DNA of 34,630 nt from an uncultured Pseudomonadota bacterium (GCA_937891735.1 CALAGR010000196.1:1-34630); one strand, 5' to 3'; shown: positions 8,324 through 18,065, numbered from the stretch's first letter. Notes: generated by a model from the letters alone, not told the origin. Numbers and translations: made by a program.

Positions 8324-9634
8324 TCAGTCGCCGGTCACCACCGCGAAGAACTGCTCCCGCAGCGCCAGGCGCTCCGCCCGCAGGAAGCCGATCTGGCGTC
8401 GCCACCGGGCGAGCTGCAGGGTCACCCGCAGCGCGCGGCGCAGGGTGGCCTGCCGCTCCAGGGCCCGCACGGTCGCCCAGCCCGACAGCATCAGGGCCGC
8501 CAACCCCCATCCCGAGGCCAGCACGTTGGTGGGGAACGGCAGCCCGAGCAACAGGCTCGCGGCGACGACCCCGTAGGCGAGCAGCACCAGCAGGGTCACC
8601 AACATCATCTTGGTGGTGGCCTCCACGTCGTCCCGGGGGGACAGCTTGCGGCCCAGGAGCACCGCCGCGGCGATGGCCGGCGCGTGCAGGATCACCCCGG
8701 GCAGCGCCAGGGGCAGCCACACCAGCATCAGCAGCGCGTGGCGCAAACAGCGCAAGGCCCACGTTCGCCGGGACAGGCCCTTGTGCAGCACCTCGTCCCG
8801 CATGTCCAGGGCGTCGAGCACGGCGGCGTAGGCGCAGGCCTGGTCGAGCAGGGCGCGCATCCGGGGATCGCCCGTCCGGGTCTCCCACACCTGCCTGACC
8901 AGCCGGTTGAGCTCGGCGCGCTCGGCCAACGCGTCGGTCTGATCCTCGTTCGACACGAGGCTGCGCAGCACGTCCAGCGCGCGCTGGGTCTCGAAGTCCG
9001 GGGCGTTCAGCGTCACGTCCCGCAGGGCGTGATCGATCTGCTGGGTGAGGGCCCGGGCCGCCCCGCGCTGGCTCTCCTCGTCGTCGCCCGGTGCCGGAGC
9101 GACCCGCATCGGCGCGCCGTAGTGGACCAGCACCCGCCCCCGCATGCGCTCCCGGGCGAAGTAGGTCAGCCCGACGGGCACGATGTGCAGGTCCACGCCG
9201 CCGGCGACCGCCTGCAGGGCGATGCGGGCCGCTCCGGTCTTCAGGGGCGCCAGCTCGGGGCCGGTGTGGCTGATCCCCTCGGGGAAGATCCCCATCGCGC
9301 CGCCGCCCCGCAGGACCTGGAGCAGCGCATCGAAGGCGCCGCTGTTGTCCACCGCCTCGCCTCCGTGATCCATGCGGCGCTGGATCGGCACGCCGCCGCC
9401 CATGCGGATCATCCGACCGAGGACGGGCACCGCGAACAGCCCGTCCTTCGCCGCGAACGAAACCGGCCGGCGGGCCGTGGTCACCACCAGGATCGGATCG
9501 AGCAGCGAGTTGGGGTGGTTGCCGACGAAGAGCACGGCCCCCGACGGCACCTCGTCCGCGCCCGTGACTTCGACCCGGCGAAAGAAGATCCGCGCCACGA
9601 GGGTGAAGAAGGCCACAAGGAGGGCGCGTGACAT
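8324..9634 (-). CDS. PlsC-type glycerolipid acyltransferase with C-terminal membrane domain
   Basis: 436 residues from ATG 9634. The acyltransferase domain occupies about residues 1-220: VGNHPNSLLDP is catalytic motif I (N-H-...-D), PIQRRM is motif II-like, FPEGISH is motif III and HIVPVGLTYF is motif IV. This NHPNSLLDP form is typical of the GPAT/DHAPAT-like branch. The C-terminal half has about four hydrophobic segments between residues ~300 and ~395, then a basic tail. Expected role: acyl transfer to glycerol-3-phosphate or a lysophospholipid at the inner membrane. It is upstream of and co-oriented with the GMC oxidoreductase. The open frame continues far upstream across the lipoprotein gene, but the family starts here and a -10 element sits immediately upstream of this ATG. 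Confidence 0.88.
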   Translation of the reverse strand: MSRALLVAFFTLVARIFFRRVEVTGADEVPSGAVLFVGNHPNSLLDPILVVTTARRPVSFAAKDGLFAVPVLGRMIRMGGGVPIQRRMDHGGEAVDNSGAFDALLQVLRGGGAMGIFPEGISHTGPELAPLKTGAARIALQAVAGGVDLHIVPVGLTYFARERMRGRVLVHYGAPMRVAPAPGDDEESQRGAARALTQQIDHALRDVTLNAPDFETQRALDVLRSLVSNEDQTDALAERAELNRLVRQVWETRTGDPRMRALLDQACAYAAVLDALDMRDEVLHKGLSRRTWALRCLRHALLMLVWLPLALPGVILHAPAIAAAVLLGRKLSPRDDVEATTKMMLVTLLVLLAYGVVAASLLLGLPFPTNVLASGWGLAALMLSGWATVRALERQATLRRALRVTLQLARWRRQIGFLRAERLALREQFFAVVTGD

Positions 9635-9640
9635 CTTGTG

Positions 9641-9646
9641 ACTATA
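9641..9646 (-). promoter_or_regulatory. Putative leaderless -10 hexamer, acyltransferase
   Basis: TATAGT on the minus strand, 6 nt before ATG 9634, with no Shine-Dalgarno. It is close to the sigma-70 consensus TATAAT and is the best of the ten leaderless candidates. Confidence 0.65.
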
Positions 9647-9709
9647 CGAAGGTTGCGTGGGTCGGGGGCCGGAGGCATACCGGTGTCGCACCAACACTGG
9701 AGGCCTGCC

Positions 9710-10303
9710 ATGTCCATCCGAACGACCCTTTCGATCCTTGCCATCCTCTCCCTTGCCACCGCCACCGGCTGCGACATCCGTGGAGGCACCAACGGCGACG
9801 ACGACGACGACGCCAGCGGCCTGGGCGGCCTGGACGCCAACGGGGACGGCGTGTTGACCGACGACGACCTGCAGACCGGCACCTCGGGCCTGTACACCAC
9901 CACCTCGGACGGGGACGGCGAGACCGAAGCCGGCGAGACCTTCACCAACGCCTGGCTCGGCTCCGGCGACGGCGCGTGGTCGCTCAACGCGAACTCGAAC
10001 GGCTCGATCCCCATGTCGTTGGCGATGTGGTTCGTGGATCCGGGTCCGGATGACTGGGAGCTGTCGGTCGGCTCGGGCGACGTGAACTACGTCAGCGCGA
10101 GCTCGGAGCTGTACCTGCTGTGGGCCGACTCGGTGGACGGCTCGATGGAGATCACCGACGTGACCGGCGACAACGCTTCGGGATACTTCGATGGCAGCGT
10201 TACCCTGATCGTGGCCGACCAGTTCGAGTCGCCGACCGGTCAGACCGTCACCATCGAGGGGTTCGCGTTCAATGAGCTGTCCATGGGACTCGACGCCCAG
10301 TAG
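9710..10303 (+). CDS. Asp-rich lipoprotein with EF-hand-like loop
   Basis: 197 residues. ATG 9710 is chosen because CTGGAGG lies just upstream and a lipoprotein signal starts there: SIRTT, then a hydrophobic core, then TATGC with the lipidated cysteine at residue 20. Nine residues after it comes a five-aspartate tract encoded by pure GAC repeats (9797-9811). DANGDGVLTDDDL is an EF-hand-like or dockerin-like calcium loop. The rest is a Gly/Ser/Asp-rich, probably beta-structured domain with no family I recognise. It is a likely outer-membrane or surface lipoprotein. The last 32 nt overlap the CapA-like gene, which implies coupled expression. Confidence 0.8.
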   Translation: MSIRTTLSILAILSLATATGCDIRGGTNGDDDDDASGLGGLDANGDGVLTDDDLQTGTSGLYTTTSDGDGETEAGETFTNAWLGSGDGAWSLNANSNGSIPMSLAMWFVDPGPDDWELSVGSGDVNYVSASSELYLLWADSVDGSMEITDVTGDNASGYFDGSVTLIVADQFESPTGQTVTIEGFAFNELSMGLDAQ

Positions 10304-11354
10304 CCCGACCCGAGCCGCCGGCGCCCTGCTCGCGACGCTGCTGGTCGGCTGCGCGGGGGAGGCGCCGGTCCCCGTGTTCGTGGGCTTCGACGCCGACCAG
10401 ACGGCCGAGCTGCACGTCACCGCCTGGGCGGGGGACACGCTCCTGGGGGACAGCGCCCAGCACCTTCTGAACGAGGAGGGCTACGACGCGGTGTTCGCCC
10501 AGCTGGGTCACCTCGACCTCGGCGATGCCTTCGTGGTCAACGCCGAGGCGCCGATCACGGACCTGCGCGAGCCCTACTACGACCCGCCAGGCTGGCACTA
10601 CAACGCCTTCCCGCCGGCCGCCGCGGCCCTCGCGCGGTTCGGGGTGGACGCCATCGGCCTGTCCAACAACCACGTCTACGACCGGGGCCCCGACGGGATC
10701 GAGGACACGCTGGAGCACGCCGACGCGGCGGGCCTCGCGGCGTTTGGGGCGGGGCTGGACGGGCTGCGGGCAGGGGAGCCGCTGATCATCGAGACCCATC
10801 ACGGACGCCTCGCGGTGCTGGCCTTCAACAAGGGGTTCTCCAAGGTGCCGGCGGCGGGGCCCGTGCAGCCGGGCGCCTTGACCTACAGCACCGCCAACCT
10901 GCGCGCCGGGCACGCCCTCGCCGTGGATCGGGGGGCGGACTTCGTGGCCGCCTACGTGCACTGGGGGAACAACTACAGCGACGTGAAGTCCGAGCAGCGG
11001 GAGGCGGCGCAGCGGTTCGCGGACGAAGGCTACGACCTGGTCGTGGGCCACGGGTCCCACATGCAGCAGCCCGTCGAGCTCATCGGAGCCATGCCGGTGC
11101 TGTTCTCGGTCGGCAACTTCATCTTCGGCACCGGCGGACGCTTCACCGACGAGTTCCCCGGGTACGGGCTGCTCGTGCGCACGTTCCTGGGGGAGCACGG
11201 ATTCGAGGGGCTGGCGGTGCGCTGCCTGTCCACCAACAACGCCCTGGTCGCCTTTGTCCCGCGGGAGTGTGAGGAGTCCGAAGCGCAGGACGTGTTGGGC
11301 GCGCTGCACCCGGGGATCGAGGTCGTGGACGGCGAGGGCTGGATCGGCTGGTGA
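10272..11354 (+). CDS. CapA-family (PGA_cap) metallophosphatase-fold lipoprotein
   Basis: 360 residues. ATG 10272 lies inside the end of the previous gene (32-nt overlap in another frame). It is the only start giving a proper lipoprotein signal: Arg at 15, a hydrophobic stretch, then LLVGC with Cys 27. The CapA/PGA-synthase-like calcineurin-fold motifs appear in order: NAEAPITD, LSNNHVYDRG, YVHWGNNY, VVGHGSHMQQPVE and FSVGNFIFG. Family members act in poly-gamma-glutamate capsule synthesis or as periplasmic phosphoesterase-like enzymes. No capB/capC partner is present, so a capsule role is not supported here. Probable location: periplasmic face of a membrane. Translation is likely coupled to the Asp-rich lipoprotein. 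Confidence 0.85.
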   Translation: MSCPWDSTPSSPTRAAGALLATLLVGCAGEAPVPVFVGFDADQTAELHVTAWAGDTLLGDSAQHLLNEEGYDAVFAQLGHLDLGDAFVVNAEAPITDLREPYYDPPGWHYNAFPPAAAALARFGVDAIGLSNNHVYDRGPDGIEDTLEHADAAGLAAFGAGLDGLRAGEPLIIETHHGRLAVLAFNKGFSKVPAAGPVQPGALTYSTANLRAGHALAVDRGADFVAAYVHWGNNYSDVKSEQREAAQRFADEGYDLVVGHGSHMQQPVELIGAMPVLFSVGNFIFGTGGRFTDEFPGYGLLVRTFLGEHGFEGLAVRCLSTNNALVAFVPRECEESEAQDVLGALHPGIEVVDGEGWIGW

Positions 11355-11413
11355 GCGTCTGTATGCTTCCGCGGTCGCGCCGAGGCCATCGGCGCCCAGG
11401 ATCGGGAGACCAG

Positions 11414-12487
<1,074 letters not shown>

Positions 12488-12502
12488 CCGAACCGGGCGG
12501 AC

Positions 12503-13081
12503 TCAGAAGGAGCTGCCGGGTCCCTCGAGGAACTTCAGCTCCTCGGGGGTCGATTCGCGACCGAGCACCGCGTTGCGGTGCGGGAAGCGGCCGAAGCGCG
12601 CGACGATGTCCCTGTGCTGGACGGCGTAGGCGAAGAAGTCCGGGCCCTTGCCCAGCTCGTCGCTCATCTGCCGGAACAGCGCGACGCACTCGTCCTGGCT
12701 CGCCAGATCTTCGGCGTGCTCCAGGGGCATGTAGAAGAACGCCCGCGCGTCCTGGTCCACGTCCCGGTGGAAGTCGGCGCCGATGGCTGCCCGCGCGACC
12801 TCACGGGCCTTCGCGTCGCTGGACCAGGAGCGGGGATCGCCCCGAAAGGCGTTGCGGCTCATCTGGTCGAGCAGGATCACCAGGGCCAGCGCGTCGTTGG
12901 CGCGCTCGAGCCAGTGATCGAAGGCCCCAGCCGCGGCGCGGGGGATGTGTGGGGCGAAGCGCTCGCGGATCTCGGTGTCCACGGCTTCGTCCTTGCGCCA
13001 GTGGCGAGCCATGCGCGCGGCGGCGTCGCCACCGAACCAGAACTCCAGGATCGACGCGGCCAGGGGGTCTGACGCGGTCAC
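12503..13081 (-). CDS. DUF924 family protein
   Basis: 192 residues from a GTG start at 13081. It matches the DUF924 family throughout: ILEFWFG near the N-terminus, LVILLDQMSRNAFRG, FFYMPLEHAED, and a C-terminal FGRFPHRNAVLGRESTPEE. The family is an all-helical TPR-like fold of about 180-200 residues with no established biochemical role. The GTG overlaps the TGA of the small upstream gene (GTGA), so the pair is almost certainly translated in sequence from one message. The 3' end converges on the FKBP gene. Confidence 0.9.
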   Translation of the reverse strand: MTASDPLAASILEFWFGGDAAARMARHWRKDEAVDTEIRERFAPHIPRAAAGAFDHWLERANDALALVILLDQMSRNAFRGDPRSWSSDAKAREVARAAIGADFHRDVDQDARAFFYMPLEHAEDLASQDECVALFRQMSDELGKGPDFFAYAVQHRDIVARFGRFPHRNAVLGRESTPEELKFLEGPGSSF

Positions 13082-13320
13082 GGTCGGCCTCCGTCCAGCA
13101 AGGTGAGTCCGCCGCGGGTTCCGCTCGAAGCGAGCCAGGCGTCCCAGGCGGAGTGGTTGCTCGTATCCACGCCGTCGGTGCGGGCCTGGCCCTGCAGGTG
13201 GGCCTGGAGCTGGGACAGGAACGAGCTGTCCATCAGATCGACCTCATCGAGCAGGGCCCGGTGCAGGACCTTGTAGACGAGCTTGAGTTCGTGCATGGGG
13301 AAGGAGTCGAGTGGGGTCAT
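13078..13320 (-). CDS. Small hypothetical protein, coupled to DUF924 gene
   Basis: 80 residues from ATG 13320. There is no signal peptide or membrane segment. The N-terminal half is predicted helical with a hydrophobic pattern (HELKLVYKVLHRALLDEVDL), then an SQLQAHLQGQA helix and a DGVDTSNHSAWDAWLAS segment. I recognise no family. It has its own leaderless-type promoter at 13327-13332 and overlaps the DUF924 start, so it is probably the first gene of a two-gene unit. It is divergent from the kinase, 65 bp away. Confidence 0.7.
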   Translation of the reverse strand: MTPLDSFPMHELKLVYKVLHRALLDEVDLMDSSFLSQLQAHLQGQARTDGVDTSNHSAWDAWLASSGTRGGLTLLDGGRP

Positions 13321-13326
13321 GAGCGC

Positions 13327-13332
13327 AACCTA
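13327..13332 (-). promoter_or_regulatory. Putative leaderless -10 hexamer, small hypothetical gene
   Basis: TAGGTT on the minus strand, 6 nt before ATG 13320, with no Shine-Dalgarno. Confidence 0.5.
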
Positions 13333-13372
13333 GAGCACGGGGCCGCGGGCCGCTCGCCCGTGCTCGGGCAGG

Positions 13373-13378
13373 TAGGAT
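13373..13378 (+). promoter_or_regulatory. Putative leaderless -10 hexamer, protein kinase
   Basis: TAGGAT followed by 7 nt and ATG 13386. It sits back-to-back with the divergent hexamer at 13327-13332, so two leaderless promoters share a 65-bp region. Confidence 0.5.
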
Positions 13379-13385
13379 CGGCTTG

Positions 13386-14459
13386 ATGAAGAACGTACGA
13401 CTCGACTCCCTGCGCCTGCCCGTGACCCTGGGCCGCTATCGGCTCGTGGAGCGTCTGGGACGGGGCAGCTTCGGCCTGGTCTATCGGGGCGAGGTCGTGG
13501 GCCCCGCCGGGTTCAGCGAGCAGGTGGCCCTGAAGGTCGCGGAGCCCGGGCTGGCCGCGGCGGAGCCGGATCGGTTGCTCGCCATGGCCGACGAGGCCTC
13601 GGTGCTGCGTCGGGTGCGGCACCCCAACATCGTCGAGCTGCGGGGGTTCGAGTCGCTGGACCATCCCCACCTGGGGAGCCTGGCCGCCCTCGTCCTGGAG
13701 TTCGTGGAGGGCACGACCCTGGCGAAGCTGTGGGGCGTGTCGCGGATCCAGGGGCGGAGCCTGGAGCTGGCGGGGCTGCTCGACATGGCCGATCAGCTGC
13801 TCGACGCCCTGGACCACGCCCACGCGGCGCGGGACGCAGCGGGGGAGCCGATGGGCCTGGTGCATCGGGATCTGAAGCCCGAGAACCTGATGATCGACCT
13901 GCACGGCCGGCTCCGGCTGCTCGACTTCGGCATCGCCTGGGCGGTCGAGAAGCGCGTGCAGACGGCGGTCGGGTTGACCAAGGGCACCCCGCCGTGGATG
14001 AGCCCCGAGCAGATCACGGGGCAGGCGGTGGACCGACGGTCCGACCTGTTCGTGGTGGGCATGTTGCTGTTCGAGCTGCTGTCGTCCCAGCAGTACGTGG
14101 TGCGGCCCCTCACTCCCCGGGCCCTCGTGCCGCTCCTGCGGTCCATCGTCACGACGGAGTTCGCGACCCGGCGGTCGGCGTTGATGGCGGGGCTGGCGCG
14201 GGACCACGCCCTGCACGGGGCCGCCGCCAACGGGCTCGCCTCGGTGCTGCAGGGGCTGCTGGAGCCGAGCGTCGCGCAGCGCACCTCCACCGCGGGGCAC
14301 GCCCGCCTGCAGCTGCGGGGCCTCGCCGGCCACCTGGGCTGGACACCAGGGCAGGGGGCCCGCCCCCTCGCGGAGCGCGTCGCGCAGGTCCGGGACCTCG
14401 ACCGGCCCGACATCGACCTCACCCAGGGCACCACCGAGAGCGTGCCGACCATCGACTGA
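13386..14459 (+). CDS. Hanks-type Ser/Thr protein kinase, soluble
   Basis: 357 residues from ATG 13386 (an in-frame TTG lies directly before it). All catalytic features are present: glycine loop GRGSFGLVYRG (26-35), ATP-anchoring K50, helix-C E70, HRDLKPEN with catalytic D162 and N167, metal-binding DFG at 180-182, and MSPEQ in place of APE. No transmembrane segment, PASTA or other sensor domain is visible, so it is a cytosolic kinase. The C-terminal ~100 residues after the kinase core are helical and unassigned. Such single-domain kinases are common in Myxococcota. No phosphatase or FHA partner is nearby. GlpD follows 53 nt downstream with its own promoter-like element, so co-regulation is uncertain. 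Confidence 0.95.
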   Translation: MKNVRLDSLRLPVTLGRYRLVERLGRGSFGLVYRGEVVGPAGFSEQVALKVAEPGLAAAEPDRLLAMADEASVLRRVRHPNIVELRGFESLDHPHLGSLAALVLEFVEGTTLAKLWGVSRIQGRSLELAGLLDMADQLLDALDHAHAARDAAGEPMGLVHRDLKPENLMIDLHGRLRLLDFGIAWAVEKRVQTAVGLTKGTPPWMSPEQITGQAVDRRSDLFVVGMLLFELLSSQQYVVRPLTPRALVPLLRSIVTTEFATRRSALMAGLARDHALHGAAANGLASVLQGLLEPSVAQRTSTAGHARLQLRGLAGHLGWTPGQGARPLAERVAQVRDLDRPDIDLTQGTTESVPTID

Positions 14460-14499
14460 TCGGCCGCAGGGGGGCGCGCGGGACCCGCCACGGGTGCGT

Positions 14500-14505
14500 T
14501 ACCCT
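14500..14505 (+). promoter_or_regulatory. Putative leaderless -10 hexamer, glycerol-3-phosphate dehydrogenase
   Basis: TACCCT followed by 7 nt and ATG 14513. No Shine-Dalgarno precedes the ATG. Confidence 0.5.
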
Positions 14506-14512
14506 CACACCC

Positions 14513-16258
14513 ATGCCGACGCGCAAGGAGATGTGGGACCGCCTCGGGGCGGACGTCGATGTCCTCGTCATCGGGGGGGGCATCAACGGTGCCGGCATCG
14601 CCCGGGACGCAGCGCGGCGGGGGCTTCGGGTCGCCGTCGTCGAGATGGGCGACCTCGCCAGCGGCACCTCGTCCAGGTCCAGCAAGCTCGTGCACGGCGG
14701 CCTGCGCTACCTCGAGCAGTTCGAGTTCTCGCTGGTCTTCGAGGCCGTCTCGGAGCGCCGGATCCTGGCCGACATCGCCCCGCACCTCGTCAACCCGCTG
14801 GGGTTCCTGTTCCCCGTCTACAAGGGGGACCGGCGCAGCCTCACCACCATCACGGCGGGCATGGTGGTGTACGAGGGCCTGTCGCTGTTCCGGTCGCCGC
14901 AGCGGTACCGCAAGCTCAAGCCGAAGCAGCTCGCCGAGGAGGAGCCCGCGCTGACCCGCGAGGGGCTCAAGGGCGCGCCGCTGTACTACGACTGCTCGAC
15001 GGACGACGCGCGCCTGACCCTCGAGACGGCCCTGAGCGCCGCCGAGACCGGCGCGGTCATCGCGACGTGGGTCAAGGCGACGGCGCTGCACCCCGACGAG
15101 ACGGGCCGCATCACGAAGGTGAGCGTGCAGGACCTGTTCTCGGAGGAGACCAAGGAGATCACCGCCTCGGTGGTGATCAACGCCACCGGCCCCTGGACGG
15201 ACACCACCCTGGGCCTCGCGCCGCGAGACGAGGACGCCGCGCCCTCGCGTCCGCTGCTGCGTCCCACCAAGGGCGTGCACATCGTCGTGCCCAAGGCCGT
15301 GCTGCCCGTGAACTACGCGGTCGTCTGCTTTCACCCGGCGGACGGGCGGGTGCTCTTCGCGCTCCCCTGGGGGGACGCGACCTACGTCGGCACCACGGAC
15401 ACGGACTTCGACGGCGACCCCGCGCTGCTGCGCGCCGACCGGGCCGACGTGGAGTACCTCAAGGCGGCCATGATCCGGTACTTCCCGGATCATCCGGTGG
15501 TGGACGCGGACATCATCTGCACCTGGGCGGGGCTGCGACCCCTGGTGTCCGAGGGCGGCGGAGACGACCTGGACGAGTCGCAGGTGTCGCGGGAGCACCG
15601 GATCGTGATCCACGAAAACGGGGTCATCACCATCGCCGGCGGCAAGCTGACCACCTATCGGCTGATGAGCACCGAGGTGGTGGACGCGGCGGTCAAGATG
15701 CTCCGCCTGCGGGGCCTGCTGCGGCGTCGGCTGAACGCGCCCCGGACCGAAGACGATCCGCTGCCTGGCGGGGTGTCCTGGCCGGAGGACGACGACCACG
15801 AGTTCGTCGCCATGCGGGTCAAGGACGTGGGCGGAGACCTCATCTCGGTGCAGACGGCGCGCCTGCTCGCCGACACGTACGGCATGCGGGGCCTCGAGGT
15901 GGCCCGTCGGGTGCGGCAGGACCGGTCGCTGGCGGAGCCGCTGGTGCCGGGCCGACCCGAGATCCTGGCCCAGGTGGACCACGCCGTGCAGGACGAGCTC
16001 GCCGCGACGGTCACCGACTTCCTCAAGAACCGGACCCAGCTGTTCTACCGGGACGTGGACCAGGGGCTGGGGGCGGTGGACGCGGTGGCCGAGCGCATGG
16101 GTCGGCTGCTCGACTGGGACGAGGTCACCACCTACCGGTCGGTGCAGGCCTACCGCGAGGAGGTCGCCCTGTCCCGGGCGTGGCGTGATGATCCGGTCGG
16201 CTCGCCGGAGCCCGAGGCCGCGCCCGAAGAGGACCCGGAGCCCGTGATCGCGGGCTGA
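14513..16258 (+). CDS. glpD: FAD-dependent glycerol-3-phosphate dehydrogenase
   Basis: 581 residues from ATG 14513. It oxidises sn-glycerol-3-phosphate to dihydroxyacetone phosphate and passes electrons to the quinone pool at the inner membrane. The FAD-binding motif VIGGGINGAGIARDAARRG is at about 20-38. It is followed by the GlpD signature TSSRSSKLVHGGLRYLEQ, then VINATGPWTD, TKGVHIV, WGDATYVGTTDTD, TWAGLRPLV and the GGKLTTYR motif, with the GlpD C-terminal helical domain from ~400. The length is slightly above the usual 500-560 residues because of an acidic Pro/Glu-rich tail (last ~25 residues). No glpK or glpF is adjacent, but the acyltransferase at 8324 uses a related substrate pool. Confidence 0.95.
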   Translation: MPTRKEMWDRLGADVDVLVIGGGINGAGIARDAARRGLRVAVVEMGDLASGTSSRSSKLVHGGLRYLEQFEFSLVFEAVSERRILADIAPHLVNPLGFLFPVYKGDRRSLTTITAGMVVYEGLSLFRSPQRYRKLKPKQLAEEEPALTREGLKGAPLYYDCSTDDARLTLETALSAAETGAVIATWVKATALHPDETGRITKVSVQDLFSEETKEITASVVINATGPWTDTTLGLAPRDEDAAPSRPLLRPTKGVHIVVPKAVLPVNYAVVCFHPADGRVLFALPWGDATYVGTTDTDFDGDPALLRADRADVEYLKAAMIRYFPDHPVVDADIICTWAGLRPLVSEGGGDDLDESQVSREHRIVIHENGVITIAGGKLTTYRLMSTEVVDAAVKMLRLRGLLRRRLNAPRTEDDPLPGGVSWPEDDDHEFVAMRVKDVGGDLISVQTARLLADTYGMRGLEVARRVRQDRSLAEPLVPGRPEILAQVDHAVQDELAATVTDFLKNRTQLFYRDVDQGLGAVDAVAERMGRLLDWDEVTTYRSVQAYREEVALSRAWRDDPVGSPEPEAAPEEDPEPVIAG

Positions 16259-16398
16259 AGGGGCTGGGAGCGCCGGGGCGAGCCGGGTCGGGCGACCCCG
16301 AGATTCGGGTGCGTGCACCGCATTTTCGACGGACGGCGCCATGGAGCGGCGCGGATCCCCACCGATGAGGAGGGGACCCGTGATCGGAGCTGCCCTCG

Positions 16399-18042
16399 AT
16401 GCCACGTCCCAGCCTGCTTGTCCTCCTCCTCCTCACGGTGCCGTTCATCCTGCTCGGCGCGGAGGGATGCGACCCCGTCCCAGGCAGCGTGCCGTTTGAT
16501 CCCCCGGGCGAGACGGGAGGCGACGACGACGACGGCGGCGTGCAGGACGACGACGACGAGGGTGGGGACCCCGTGGAGCCGGGGGACGAGCCCGTCGAGC
16601 CGGAGCCCGCCCCCGAACCCGAGCCGGAGCCCGTGCCGACGCTCGTGCAGGGCGTGAGCGTGAGCGGCGTGAGTCTGTACCAGGCGGTGGAGGTGCCGAT
16701 CCTGGTGACCCTGGACGGCCGCGCTGGGCCCGATCCCGACGAGACGGAGATCGCGCCCACGCCCATCATCGCCGGGCGTGACGCCCTGGTCCGCGTGTTC
16801 GTGACGCTGCAGGACGGCTACGTCATGCAGAAGGTCATCGCCGAGGTCCTCGTGGACGACGGCGGCGAGCCGACGAAGCTGACCGCCACCCTGGTGCCCC
16901 GGGCGGACTCCACGCCCGACGACCTGGACTCCACGTTCAACCTCACGCTGCCGGCGGATCTGCTCACCCCGGCCACCTCCCTGTCCGTGCAGCTGCTCGT
17001 GGACGACGGTTCGCCGCCCACCGAGCCCCAGACGGCGGGGTCTGACGGCGCGGTGTGGCCCGCCCCCGAGGCGGTCGCGCCCCTGGGCGCCATCGAGAAC
17101 GGTGGGCAGCTCACGGTGCGCATCGTGCCGCTGTCGTACGGCCCCGACGGCTCGGGTCGGCTCCCGGACGTGAGCGCGGCGCAGGTCGAGTTGATGCGGT
17201 CGTGGCTGCATCGCCTCTACCCCGCCACGAACGTCACGGTCAGCGTCGATGCGTCGCTCGAGGTGGACGCGCCCGTGCTGGCCAACGGCGACGGCTGGTC
17301 GGATGCGCTCTACCAGCTGACCGACCTGCGCGAAGCGCGCAACGTGCCGTCCGACGAGTACGTGTACGGGATGGTGGCGCCCGCGGACAGCCACGGCGAC
17401 TACTGCCGGGGCGGCTGCGTGAGCGGGCTCGGGTGGCGGGCCACGGACCCCACGGCCTGGTTCACCCGCACCTCCCTGGGGCTCGGCTACACCGGCGCCC
17501 CCGCCGCCGACACCTTCGTGCACGAGATCGGCCACAACCACGGCCGCATGCACGCCCCCTGCGGCAACGTGTCGGGCCCGGACCCGGAGTACCCCCACGG
17601 CGACGGCCGGCTGGGGGTGTGGGGCTACGACAGCGTGGAGGAGGCCCTGGTGTCCCCCACGGAGTTCGCGGACATGATGGGCTACTGCCGTCCCCGCTGG
17701 ATCAGCGACTACACGTGGTCGGCGCTGTCGGACCGGATCGCCTGGGTCAACGCATCGGCCTTCATGATGCCCGCGCCGGGCTGGCCGAAGCGGCTGCAGG
17801 TGATGGACGTGAGGGCCTCTGGAGAAGCGCGGCTGCGGGGCACGGTGCCGGTGGATCGCAAGCCGGACGGGCAGTCCGTCAAGATCGAGGTGCTGAACGC
17901 ACGAGGCGCGCTGATCGGCACGATCCAGGGCACTGAGCAGCGGTTCGAGGACACCCACGCCCGCGCGATCCTGTTCGAGCGGCCCGACGACTTCGCGGCT
18001 GTCGCCGTCCGACTGCCTGGTGGGGAGGCGCTCGACCTCTGA
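16399..18042 (+). CDS. Metzincin-type zinc metallopeptidase lipoprotein
   Basis: 547 residues from ATG 16399, with GGAG 9 nt upstream. The signal peptide ends in LLGAEGC, lipidated at Cys 24. A long acidic linker follows (~37-80) with two four-Asp tracts (GAC repeats at 16522-16533 and 16546-16557) and a Pro-Glu repeat. The central region (~85-290) looks beta-rich. The catalytic site HEIGHNHGRMH (375-385) is a full metzincin HExxHxxGxxH motif, with zinc ligands H375, H379 and H385 and catalytic E376. Met-turn DMMGYC is at 425-430. Cysteines at 336, 340, 388 and 430 probably form disulfides. It is a surface or periplasmic endopeptidase; the substrate is unknown and the exact MEROPS family unresolved (M66- or M43-like are options). 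Confidence 0.88.
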   Translation: MPRPSLLVLLLLTVPFILLGAEGCDPVPGSVPFDPPGETGGDDDDGGVQDDDDEGGDPVEPGDEPVEPEPAPEPEPEPVPTLVQGVSVSGVSLYQAVEVPILVTLDGRAGPDPDETEIAPTPIIAGRDALVRVFVTLQDGYVMQKVIAEVLVDDGGEPTKLTATLVPRADSTPDDLDSTFNLTLPADLLTPATSLSVQLLVDDGSPPTEPQTAGSDGAVWPAPEAVAPLGAIENGGQLTVRIVPLSYGPDGSGRLPDVSAAQVELMRSWLHRLYPATNVTVSVDASLEVDAPVLANGDGWSDALYQLTDLREARNVPSDEYVYGMVAPADSHGDYCRGGCVSGLGWRATDPTAWFTRTSLGLGYTGAPAADTFVHEIGHNHGRMHAPCGNVSGPDPEYPHGDGRLGVWGYDSVEEALVSPTEFADMMGYCRPRWISDYTWSALSDRIAWVNASAFMMPAPGWPKRLQVMDVRASGEARLRGTVPVDRKPDGQSVKIEVLNARGALIGTIQGTEQRFEDTHARAILFERPDDFAAVAVRLPGGEALDL

Positions 18043-18052
18043 GCATTCGGGG

Positions 18053-18058
18053 TAGCCT
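18053..18058 (+). promoter_or_regulatory. Putative leaderless -10 hexamer, unknown lipoprotein
   Basis: TAGCCT followed by 7 nt and ATG 18066. It lies in the 23-nt space after the metzincin gene, so the lipoprotein gene can be transcribed independently. Confidence 0.5.
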
Positions 18059-18065
18059 CTCCCCA

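Noticed and set aside
8292..8888. Upstream extension of the GMC oxidoreductase frame
   Set aside because: The FAD-binding motif belongs at the N-terminus, which ATG 8291 gives; the extension overlaps the acyltransferase.
9635..10438. Upstream extension of the acyltransferase frame
   Set aside because: It would run antisense through the lipoprotein gene; the PlsC family starts at ATG 9634, right after a TATAGT element.
16285..16298. GGGTCG/CGACCC hairpin after glpD as a terminator
   Set aside because: The loop is only 2 nt and no T-run follows; too weak to call.
13793..16405. 870-codon open frame antisense to the kinase and glpD
   Set aside because: A by-product of GC-rich third positions in glpD; composition is Arg/His/Gly-rich and no domain is visible.
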